DNA of 15,778 bases from Candidatus Bathyarchaeota archaeon RBG_13_60_20 (GTDB lineage Archaea; Thermoproteota; Bathyarchaeia; TCS64): the NCBI GenBank assembly GCA_001775965.1, contig MEZG01000022.1:10139-25916 (forward strand), in the 5' to 3' direction. The position numbers were made by a program, and so were the translations under genes. Positions 1 through 6,048 of this stretch are shown piece after piece. Position 1 is the stretch's first letter; the number at the start of each line of letters is the position of its first letter. The notes beneath the pieces were generated by a model. That model worked only from the letters and a program-made list of their open reading frames with translations. It did no database searches and was not told the origin of the DNA.

Positions 1-558
1 CTGGAAATATGGGGCGGCCAAGCCAACCCATCCCCTCTACAAGGTCTCTACCACGATATGGTTAAAGGGTATAGCGAGTCCCACCGACACCACCATAACC
101 TCAAACACGTATCCCTGTACCTCGAGGAGCTCGTCATGAGGTTCCACGACGCCGTCTATGAACACAAGCAGAGCGACAACGAGGAGGCTAGCGCCGGTTA
201 CGCCATGAAGGCCCTGGGCGGGCTCATTGGAGGGGAGCCTCTTGAGCGGGTCCACCGCCTGATTATGGCGACCAGGCATACAGGCCCGCCCAGGGACGAC
301 GAGAGAATCATTATGGATGTTGACCTAGCTATACTGGGCAGGCCCTCGGAGGAGTTCCAGGAATACGAGGATGGGATCAGAAAGGAGTACAGCTGTGTAC
401 CGGAGGAACGGTTCAGGAGGGGGAGGAGGGAGGTGCTGACAAGGTTCCTCACTAGGCCATCCATATTCCACACTGAACATTTCAGGGGCATATACGCAGA
501 GAAGGCGAGGACAAACCTCCACCGCTCCCTCTCAAGGCTGGGATCCCTGAGCCCGTAA
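1..558 (+). CDS. HD-superfamily metal-dependent phosphohydrolase, 5' end missing
   Basis: The frame is open from base 1, so the start lies left of the window; the first in-frame ATG (base 58) falls inside the conserved N-terminal part, and the residues before it (LYHDM) fit the helix preceding the YSExHRHHH motif. Numbering from that ATG: HNLKH (13-17), FHD (H30, D31) with DAVY after it, the SDNEE segment (39-43) and MDVDL (D87, D89). This order matches the predicted HD phosphohydrolases usually described as COG4339, whose substrate is not known. The stretch between HNLKH and FHD is shorter than I recall for the family, about a dozen residues missing. The gene is convergent with the MFS gene, 25 bases between stops. 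Family call is fairly firm; reaction unknown. Confidence 0.82.
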   Translation: MEIWGGQANPSPLQGLYHDMVKGYSESHRHHHNLKHVSLYLEELVMRFHDAVYEHKQSDNEEASAGYAMKALGGLIGGEPLERVHRLIMATRHTGPPRDDERIIMDVDLAILGRPSEEFQEYEDGIRKEYSCVPEERFRRGRREVLTRFLTRPSIFHTEHFRGIYAEKARTNLHRSLSRLGSLSP

Positions 559-583
559 CCATGTCTCGGGGCGCCTATGGTGC

Positions 584-1777
584 TTAAGCGGTCGCGTCCG
601 CCGCCTGCGCCGTCAGCTTGTACCCGCGCTGGATAGCCCAGAATATACCTACGCCGAACAGCGATATGGCCGAGCCCACCCAGAATATGGGCGCTAGGCT
701 CAATGCGTCCGCGAGCACCCCGGAGACCAGGGGCCCCACCATCATCCCCAGGCTCATGGAGCTCTCCATGACGCTCATTGTTGTGCCCACGCCGAACTCC
801 CGGCCCTCTATGGCGGCCAGGGAGGATATGGACGGCATGACCAGGGCGGAGCCGGCCCCGAAGATGAGCCGGGCCAGCATCACCTCCCAGAACGTGTGGG
901 CGAGGGTGAAGCTCCACATGCCCGCGGCGCTGATGACGCCCCCCAGCATGATGAGCTTGACCTTGTTGTAGCGGTCGGCCAGGGCCCCGCTGGGCTGCTG
1001 CATGAGGGCGCTGGCGATGGTGCCCGCTGAGAGGACGGTGCCGGCCTCGGTAATGGTCAGCCCGAGGCCGCCCTGGGCGACGGCGGTGTACATGAAGAGG
1101 CTGAGGAAGCCCATTATGGAGCTGTTGCCCAGGCTGTTCACGGCTCGGTATATGAAGCCGGCCAGGAGTATCCTGTTGGAGAGCACCCTGCGGAACGAGG
1201 GGCGGGGCTTGTCCTTGCCGAAGCCGGTGGGCTGCGTCTCGGGCAGGAACAGGGCCGTGAACGCGAGGCTCAGGGCTGTCATTCCGCCCATGACGTAGAA
1301 TGGGACGCTGAGGCCGAAGGTGTCCGTGAGGGTACCCCCTATGAGGGGCCCCACACCCATGCCCCCGAACATGGCCAGGCTCATTATGCCCATGTACCTG
1401 CCCTCCTGGCCCTTGGGGGCGAGCTCAGCCGCGTACGCCATGGCCACCGGCGAGGCCATGGCCGAGCCCAGCCCGTGCACGAACCTGAAGAAGAGCAGCG
1501 AGTTGTAGTCCCAGGCGAAGGCGTAGAGGAGGCTCACCGCCGAGTAGACGAGGAGGCCGCCCATGATCACCTTCTTCCTGCCCGACGTGTCGCTCATGCT
1601 CCCGGCGGGCGCCGAAAATATGAAGCGGCTTATGCTCCAGGCGCTGCTCAGGAGCCCCACCTGGATGTAGGTGGCGCCAAAGGACTCGGCGTACAGGGGC
1701 AGGATGGGGCTCACGATCCCCAGGCCCAGCATGGCCACGAAGATGGTGAGCAGTAGAACCTGAAGGCTACGATCCAT
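584..1777 (-). CDS. MFS transporter, drug:H+ antiporter-like (12 TM)
   Basis: A 397-residue protein made almost entirely of hydrophobic helices in two six-helix halves separated by a charged central loop. MFS motif A is at about 59-69 (GSMSDTSGRKK) and is echoed in the second half (ALADRYNKVK). TM4 has RFVHGLG (R98), and TM5 carries the antiporter motif C (GMGVGPLIGG), which favours proton-coupled efflux rather than uptake. The substrate cannot be read from sequence. I start it at the ATG at 1777, not at the in-frame ATG at 1816, because a TATA element (1801-1807) lies 27 bases upstream, which predicts a leaderless transcript starting at that ATG, and because MDRSLQ leading straight into TM1 is a normal MFS start. 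It is divergent from the nucleotidyltransferase at 1885. Confidence 0.9.
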   Translation of the reverse strand: MDRSLQVLLLTIFVAMLGLGIVSPILPLYAESFGATYIQVGLLSSAWSISRFIFSAPAGSMSDTSGRKKVIMGGLLVYSAVSLLYAFAWDYNSLLFFRFVHGLGSAMASPVAMAYAAELAPKGQEGRYMGIMSLAMFGGMGVGPLIGGTLTDTFGLSVPFYVMGGMTALSLAFTALFLPETQPTGFGKDKPRPSFRRVLSNRILLAGFIYRAVNSLGNSSIMGFLSLFMYTAVAQGGLGLTITEAGTVLSAGTIASALMQQPSGALADRYNKVKLIMLGGVISAAGMWSFTLAHTFWEVMLARLIFGAGSALVMPSISSLAAIEGREFGVGTTMSVMESSMSLGMMVGPLVSGVLADALSLAPIFWVGSAISLFGVGIFWAIQRGYKLTAQAADATA

Positions 1778-1800
1778 CTCCAACGAGACCGACCAACAGG

Positions 1801-1807
1801 ATATAAA
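1801..1807 (-). promoter_or_regulatory. TATA box of the MFS gene
   Basis: TTTATAT read on the minus strand, centred 27 bases before the ATG at 1777. This is the archaeal TATA-to-transcription-start distance, so the transcript is expected to be leaderless. Confidence 0.65.
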
Positions 1808-1855
1808 CCCATTCATGCCCGACGCCCAAAGAGGCGCAAGTACAAATGTGATCCG

Positions 1856-1863
1856 TTATATAA
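1856..1863 (+). promoter_or_regulatory. TATA box of the nucleotidyltransferase gene
   Basis: TTATATAA, centred about 25 bases before the ATG at 1885, again predicting a leaderless or nearly leaderless message. It lies about 55 bases from the oppositely directed TATA box of the MFS gene. Confidence 0.65.
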
Positions 1864-1884
1864 GAGCCGAGTCATCAAACATTC

Positions 1885-2670
1885 ATGGAAAAGTGGGAGA
1901 AAGCCCTCGACACTTTCATACAAGAATGGATGTGCAGGGACGAAGTGGAGGGCTTACTGGTCTGCGGAAGCTACGTCACTGGAACCCCATCAAAAAGATC
2001 GGACATAGACCTTCACATCATCTTATCTAAAGAAACAGAATGGCGCCAACGAGGTAACAAGATAATCAATGGGTACCTCATCGAGTACTTCGCAAACCCC
2101 CCGGACCAGATACGTGAATATTTCAGAGAGGAGCACGCAGTAAACAGAAGACACGCCCCCCACCAGTTCGTATCGGGGAGAATTATCCTCGACAAGACCG
2201 GAACCTTACAGCAGTTAAGAAACGAGGCGGCGGAATGGATGAAAAAAGAATACCTCGAACTGAACTCAAACAGCGTTGAGTTATTCAAGTATGGGCTGTG
2301 GGATACACTTGACAACCTACATGACGCCTACGAGAAAGAGTCAGGGTCATTCACGTACGCGTACTGGAGTGCACTGATTAGCGCTGTCGACTTTTACTCA
2401 AGATACATGAAATACGATACACTGCCACCGCACAAAATCCACGAACTGCTCAATGAGCTAGCCCAGCGGGTAAAATATGCGCTGCCCGATTACCCGGATG
2501 CTGAGTACAAAGAGTTGCTTAATGAAGCTTTACTGGCGAAAGAAAAAGTAATAATGCTACAGTGCTATGAAAGAATTGTAACCTACATACAAGAGAGAGC
2601 CGGGGGATTCAACATTAACGGCTGGCAACTCAGGACCCCGGTACACATCTCTCCAGGACAAGGGGAATAG
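1885..2670 (+). CDS. Stand-alone nucleotidyltransferase (pol-beta-like fold) with helical C-terminal domain
   Basis: 261 residues. The N-terminal third has the nucleotidyltransferase signature: GS at 28-29, then SDIDLHI with D40 and D42, and a candidate third carboxylate E67 in GYLIEYF on the next strand. From about 125 the protein is mainly helical, as in aminoglycoside- or streptomycin-type nucleotidyltransferases, where this part binds the acceptor. It could therefore add AMP or another NMP to a small molecule or a protein; the acceptor cannot be inferred. The start is set by the TATA box about 25 bases upstream. Base composition and codons are clearly A-richer than in the flanking genes, suggesting acquisition from outside. 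No antitoxin-like partner sits next to it; its neighbour downstream is convergent. Confidence 0.8.
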   Translation: MEKWEKALDTFIQEWMCRDEVEGLLVCGSYVTGTPSKRSDIDLHIILSKETEWRQRGNKIINGYLIEYFANPPDQIREYFREEHAVNRRHAPHQFVSGRIILDKTGTLQQLRNEAAEWMKKEYLELNSNSVELFKYGLWDTLDNLHDAYEKESGSFTYAYWSALISAVDFYSRYMKYDTLPPHKIHELLNELAQRVKYALPDYPDAEYKELLNEALLAKEKVIMLQCYERIVTYIQERAGGFNINGWQLRTPVHISPGQGE

Positions 2671-2888
2671 AAGTCCTCAACACGAAATTTAGCTAAATCC
2701 AACCCGGAAATGGACCACTCTCTACCCGGTAGCAGTCACCAAGCCAAAAATTCGCTTATTCATAACTACGTGGAATTACTGAATTATATTCCTGAAATGC
2801 ATAGCAAATTTTAACCGACTAAAATCCTTCATAGCTGCTCTTTTATACTGAAATCGTGGTTTCAAGAGCCCCCATAAAATAACTAACA

Positions 2889-3614
2889 TCATCTTTCTAT
2901 AATTATCCTAATAATATCATATCCGAATTCTGAAGAAAAGGCAAGTAACAGTGTAGAAAAAATAATCACTAACATCCAGAGAATAGTAATCATCCTCTTC
3001 TTGGAAGGCCAGTTAACTGGCTCAGGATAAAATAACGATATATAGATTTGTTGGACGAACCCAGACACCAGAACACCAAAAGAAGCTGATATCAAAGCAT
3101 TCCCATATTGATTTACATATCTCTTCGCAGCAGGCAACTGAGGTCTATACTTTAAATAGACTTCGAAAACATCTGTTTTTAAAGTGTAATTAGGTCCTGC
3201 GAAAACTCCTCGTATCTTGTACCTCCCTTCCTCTAACTTCGTGAAGCCCACCTCGTTTTTCACGGTATAATCCCAGATCCAGTGTCTAGCATGAGTACCG
3301 TTTTTAGCTAGGAAAAAGAGCATTTTTTCATCGTCTTCATCCCTTACCTTACCAAGGTACACATCATCTATGCTGAAGACTTCAGCGTTAAAATAACCCC
3401 AGGTATGATCCTTTAGAATAAAATCATCTCTTAGATTGATGATTGTCAGATTTAACCTAACGGTATTAGCTTGGTTTTCATACACTGTGAAGATTATTTT
3501 TATTTCGTCGTTTTCTACAGATGATGAGCCCTGTTTATTGAATACAAGAGTAGGTATAGACGATGACCAGGTATTTAGTATTAGAAATAATATTGCGAAT
3601 GGAAGAACGCGCAT
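2889..3614 (-). CDS. Membrane-anchored surface protein of unknown family
   Basis: 241 residues, not recognised. A signal peptide or TM segment (about 3-22) is followed by a beta-rich, probably external domain (about 25-160) with three N-glycosylation sequons (NLT at 55, NGT at 105, NYT at 142), then two TM helices (about 173-196 and 208-227) and a short charged tail. The likely topology is one external domain held by C-terminal helices; cleavage of the first segment is uncertain. An in-frame TTG lies directly before the ATG at 3614; the ATG is preferred, with an AT-rich TATA-like stretch about 25 bases upstream. The gene is strongly AT-rich compared with the genes from 3.8 kb on. Convergent with the nucleotidyltransferase. 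Function unknown. Confidence 0.7.
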   Translation of the reverse strand: MRVLPFAILFLILNTWSSSIPTLVFNKQGSSSVENDEIKIIFTVYENQANTVRLNLTIINLRDDFILKDHTWGYFNAEVFSIDDVYLGKVRDEDDEKMLFFLAKNGTHARHWIWDYTVKNEVGFTKLEEGRYKIRGVFAGPNYTLKTDVFEVYLKYRPQLPAAKRYVNQYGNALISASFGVLVSGFVQQIYISLFYPEPVNWPSKKRMITILWMLVIIFSTLLLAFSSEFGYDIIRIIIER

Positions 3615-3737
3615 CAATAATATTTTATTGACACAAATATTTGAAATTTACAATTATTTACTGCGAAGATTATTATGTTTTAACACGTATAGTTATTATG
3701 AGAATTTCAATATCCGTGTCACATGGAACAACACAAA

Positions 3738-3760
3738 TTAAAAGTAGCTTGTAATAAAAC
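3738..3760 (-). terminator. T-rich terminator after the M14-like gene
   Basis: Directly after the TAG at 3766-3768 the minus strand reads through a short GC-rich piece into TTTTATTA (3753-3760) and then a second T run (about 3738-3743). T-tract termination of this kind is normal in archaea. Confidence 0.45.
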
Positions 3761-3765
3761 CGGGG

Positions 3766-5133
3766 CTAGTACCATAGGGCTCCCCGCTTAGCGTACATGG
3801 CGCTGTGCAGGATGGCCCCCAGGCTCATCCCCACCAGGTTCCTGATGGAGTGCGCCACCACAGTGTAGTTGTCGTGCAGGTAGTTGTCGTACTCCTGGAG
3901 CCTGCCGTACACCTCGTCCCTCAGGCCGGTCAGGGCCTCGGAGTCGCCGGCCCCCAGCTCGGCGTCGAAGGTCCGTATGAGGCCGCCCAGGTAGAACATC
4001 CTGTAAAGGTCGTCCCTGCCCTCGATGCCTATCTTCTCGGCTACGGTTGCCGGCCGTGCGTGCACCTTCTTGTTGAAGCTGAAGGGCGGGTTGCTCACGT
4101 TGGTGTAGCGCTTTACGATGGGCTCCATGTGCTCGTCCATCATCACCTTGAAGGGCGAGGAACCCTTCAGGTCCGGCAGAGCCCTACTCCACACGTCCAG
4201 CAGGAACCTGTCCGCCTCGTCCGACCGCTCCTTCGCGTAGGCCAGCGACTCCCCCATCGTCGTGTCGCTGGGCGAGTCGTCCCACATCCCGGGGTCGAAC
4301 CAGATGCAGCACTCAGGGATCATCATGAAGAGGCCCGGGTTCATCATCTGCCCGTACTCGTAGATGTAGCACCCCCTGATAGGCTCGATGTTCTCGTTGC
4401 CCGCGGTCCAATGCCGAACGTACCCGCGGGCGGGCGTCAGGTAATCCGCCTTCATCACCCCCGGGGCGATGGTGGTCCCCGGCCTCTTCCGGGGGAACAC
4501 GTTGAACATCTTGGCCATCTCCCAGAGCGGTGCATAGAGCTCCGGGCACGGGTGGGGCACCTCGTAGGTGACCCCGCCCCACTTCATCATGTGCAGGCTG
4601 CTGACGAACTGGAACTGCACCCTGTCCATCAGCCTCATCAGAGCCCTGGTCTCAGGCACCGGGCTATTCAAATCTAGGGGCCCGAACCTGAAAGGGAAGC
4701 AGCTCTCCGGCGTCAACGCGTTGGGCGTCCTGTAGTAGTTGAGGGTGAAGTTCATGGGGGTGTGGGGCCCCACCTGGAACCCCTCGTTGAGCCGGGCCCC
4801 GTCGGGGTCGCTACACTTCACCAGGTACCACGTATAGTCCATCTCGCCCCTCAGCTCCTCATCCCCCGCCAGCGCCCAGGACAGGTAGTCCAGTAGGTTG
4901 CCCCCGAAGGGCTCCTCGCAGTTGGGGAACCCGTGGATCAGGGCGTTGTGGCGGCCATCACCGACCTTCACGCAATCGATGATCTCCCCGTTGGCGCTCC
5001 TACCCAGGTCGATGAGTTCCACCTCCCCGGGGTGCTCGTTAACAAGCTCAGCCGACCGCTGGTGGAGCTCGTCCACCGTCATGTACCGTCTAAACTCGGG
5101 CACGTTCTCAAGAATCCGAGAGAAATCAGGCAT
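3766..5133 (-). CDS. M14-family (zinc carboxypeptidase-like) protein with altered zinc-binding site
   Basis: 455 residues, no signal peptide, probably cytoplasmic. The order of motifs fits M14 peptidases: the GFPxxxEP loop (68-75), DPDGARLNEGF (109-119), SLHMMKWGG with the C-terminal-side zinc His (H181), and IPECCIWFDP with the expected general-base Glu (E274), followed by DDSPSD. In related proteins, as I recall them, the first loop reads GFPHPNEP, giving the HxxE zinc pair; here it reads GFPNCEEP, so the His position is Asn (N71) while E74 remains. H67 or C72 could compensate. The protein may thus be an atypical peptidase or an inactive, ligand-binding derivative. A TATA-like element lies 25 bases before the ATG. 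The C-terminal 130 residues are helical and unassigned. Confidence 0.8.
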   Translation of the reverse strand: MPDFSRILENVPEFRRYMTVDELHQRSAELVNEHPGEVELIDLGRSANGEIIDCVKVGDGRHNALIHGFPNCEEPFGGNLLDYLSWALAGDEELRGEMDYTWYLVKCSDPDGARLNEGFQVGPHTPMNFTLNYYRTPNALTPESCFPFRFGPLDLNSPVPETRALMRLMDRVQFQFVSSLHMMKWGGVTYEVPHPCPELYAPLWEMAKMFNVFPRKRPGTTIAPGVMKADYLTPARGYVRHWTAGNENIEPIRGCYIYEYGQMMNPGLFMMIPECCIWFDPGMWDDSPSDTTMGESLAYAKERSDEADRFLLDVWSRALPDLKGSSPFKVMMDEHMEPIVKRYTNVSNPPFSFNKKVHARPATVAEKIGIEGRDDLYRMFYLGGLIRTFDAELGAGDSEALTGLRDEVYGRLQEYDNYLHDNYTVVAHSIRNLVGMSLGAILHSAMYAKRGALWY

Positions 5134-5154
5134 AAGGATACCAGGGAACAGCCG

Positions 5155-5161
5155 TTAATAA
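5155..5161 (-). promoter_or_regulatory. TATA-like element of the M14-like gene
   Basis: TTATTAA on the minus strand, centred 25 bases before the ATG at 5133. It is weaker than the other TATA boxes in the window and is chosen mainly by its distance. Confidence 0.45.
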
Positions 5162-5172
5162 CGTTGACCACT

Positions 5173-5193
5173 AAAAAGGATAATAAAGAAAGA
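5173..5193 (-). terminator. T-tract terminator after the small zinc protein
   Basis: About 20 bases after the stop of the gene ending at 5214 the minus strand carries several T tracts ending in TTTTT (5173-5177). This separates the small zinc protein from the M14-like gene, which then needs its own promoter. Confidence 0.45.
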
Positions 5194-5213
5194 TTGAAGG
5201 CTGCGCGAGGAGG

Positions 5214-5408
5214 CTACCCCTCGTCCTCTTCCTCGACACCCACGTCCTCGTCCCAGTCCTCTTTGTCGACCCAGTCGTCGTCATCGTCCATGCAGTAGAT
5301 GCAGAGCTTCTCGTCGGGGTCGCCGCAGTCTGAGCAGAACTTTTCACCGCACATCTTGCACTTCGTGACCAGTTCCACTTCCTCGCCACAGATGGCGCAT
5401 ATGGGCAT
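5214..5408 (-). CDS. Small zinc-binding protein with four CxxC pairs and an acidic tail
   Basis: 64 residues. Four CxxC pairs (C4/C7, C17/C20, C25/C28, C36/C39) would make two zinc sites, possibly cross-braced as in RING/FYVE or double zinc-ribbon folds. Residues 41-64 are almost only Asp, Glu and Val with two Trp, a strongly acidic tail suited to binding basic proteins or mimicking nucleic acid. I use the ATG at 5408, which puts the first CxxC right after the start and has GGAGAG about 8 bases upstream, rather than the in-frame ATG at 5441. Small proteins like this are common in archaea and usually uncharacterised; role unknown. It is not close enough to a neighbour for context to help. Confidence 0.72.
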   Translation of the reverse strand: MPICAICGEEVELVTKCKMCGEKFCSDCGDPDEKLCIYCMDDDDDWVDKEDWDEDVGVEEEDEG

Positions 5409-5856
5409 GCTGTGTTCTCTCCATCTTGCCTTAACAGGCATAACTGGAGGATTTCAGGTCTGAAATAACAGATTCTCCGGATTAAAGACGTAATATCAAA
5501 TGCCGAAAGACTGGTTTTTTAAATAAATAACTCAAACCATTTATATTAAAATACTTGAAAGGGAGCATATAATGATATTACATAGAACCTATAAAAAATA
5601 ATCACACAAACAACAAAGAAATATACTAAAAACGTAATAAGGGACATGGTTCCGCGGCCGCCAAGTGGTTTATCTGATTCAACCTGAGCCTTACGCCGGC
5701 CGCTAGCTTCAGCGACCGCCCCTAAACTAGAAGGCGCCGCTCGCACTAACCGGTGCCGACCAGACGCTTATCGGTTTTCCAGCTCGATGAGGCCGCCCGC
5801 GGAGCCCTACCCCTCATCGACAAGTTTTTAGCGCGTGCTTCCAGACGACTCATGGG
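5409..5856. other. Intergenic stretch with no confident gene
   Basis: About 450 bases. 5460-5640 is AT-rich and has T/A tracts, probably the promoter region of the small zinc protein. 5645-5850 turns abruptly GC-rich, with the hairpin at 5784-5820 near its right end. A 33-residue reading frame on the minus strand (5546-5647) would encode a single hydrophobic helix, but it has no convincing ribosome-binding site or TATA box. I looked for tRNA, 5S RNA and box C/D motifs in the GC-rich patch and found none that fit; an unrecognised structured RNA remains possible. Confidence 0.5.
5784..5820. repeat. Perfect 9-bp inverted repeat (hairpin)
   Basis: TCGATGAGG at 5784-5792 pairs with CCTCATCGA at 5812-5820 across a 19-base loop that can itself form a small CCGC/GCGG stem. 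TTTTT follows four bases later (5825-5829). It could be the 3' end of a plus-strand transcript or an operator just upstream of the gene at 5857; the T run could equally be that gene's TATA-like element. Confidence 0.6.
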
Positions 5857-6048
5857 ATGAGCAAGAGCAGTCGCCCGGACTGCATAGGCATGTACGGGTT
5901 CGAGGAGGGCTGCGCCGAGTGCGACTGGCAGCCTGAGTGCAGGAAGATGGACGAGAACATCGAGTCCGCGGCCACCCGCAGCGGCACCCACGTCCGCCTC
6001 ACGGGCAAGTACAAGGAGAAGAAGTACAAGCCCAAGACGAGCCGCTAG
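5857..6048 (+). CDS. Small Cys-rich, probably zinc-binding protein of unknown function
   Basis: 63 residues. Four Cys at 9, 19, 22 and 28 (C-x9-C-x2-C-x5-C, with Trp24) lie within 20 residues, suggesting a single metal site, followed by a basic, Lys/Tyr-rich tail (about 48-63) fit for nucleic acid. A TATA-like AAGTTTTTA (5822-5830) is about 30 bases upstream of the ATG. Its TAG overlaps the rad50 stop on the other strand by two bases. The regular Cys pattern and normal codon use favour a real gene over chance; no family recognised. Confidence 0.55.
   Translation: MSKSSRPDCIGMYGFEEGCAECDWQPECRKMDENIESAATRSGTHVRLTGKYKEKKYKPKTSR

Noticed and set aside
1885..2670. MNT-HEPN type toxin-antitoxin pair
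   Set aside because: No separate HEPN gene is adjacent, and I find no Rx4-6H motif in the helical C-terminal part; the neighbouring gene is a convergent membrane protein.
2687..2698. Perfect 12-base palindrome ATTTAGCTAAAT after the nucleotidyltransferase stop
   Set aside because: AT-rich, short, and without a loop or T tract; likely by chance in such sequence, and no regulated gene lies beside it.
3436..3741. 101-codon plus-strand reading frame
   Set aside because: It lies antisense to the surface-protein gene and its promoter region, has no coherent domain or hydrophobic pattern, and arises from AT-rich composition.
5546..5647. 33-residue single-helix membrane protein on the minus strand
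   Set aside because: The reading frame is hydrophobic and starts with ATG, but it lacks a convincing ribosome-binding site or TATA box, and AT-rich DNA easily yields such frames.
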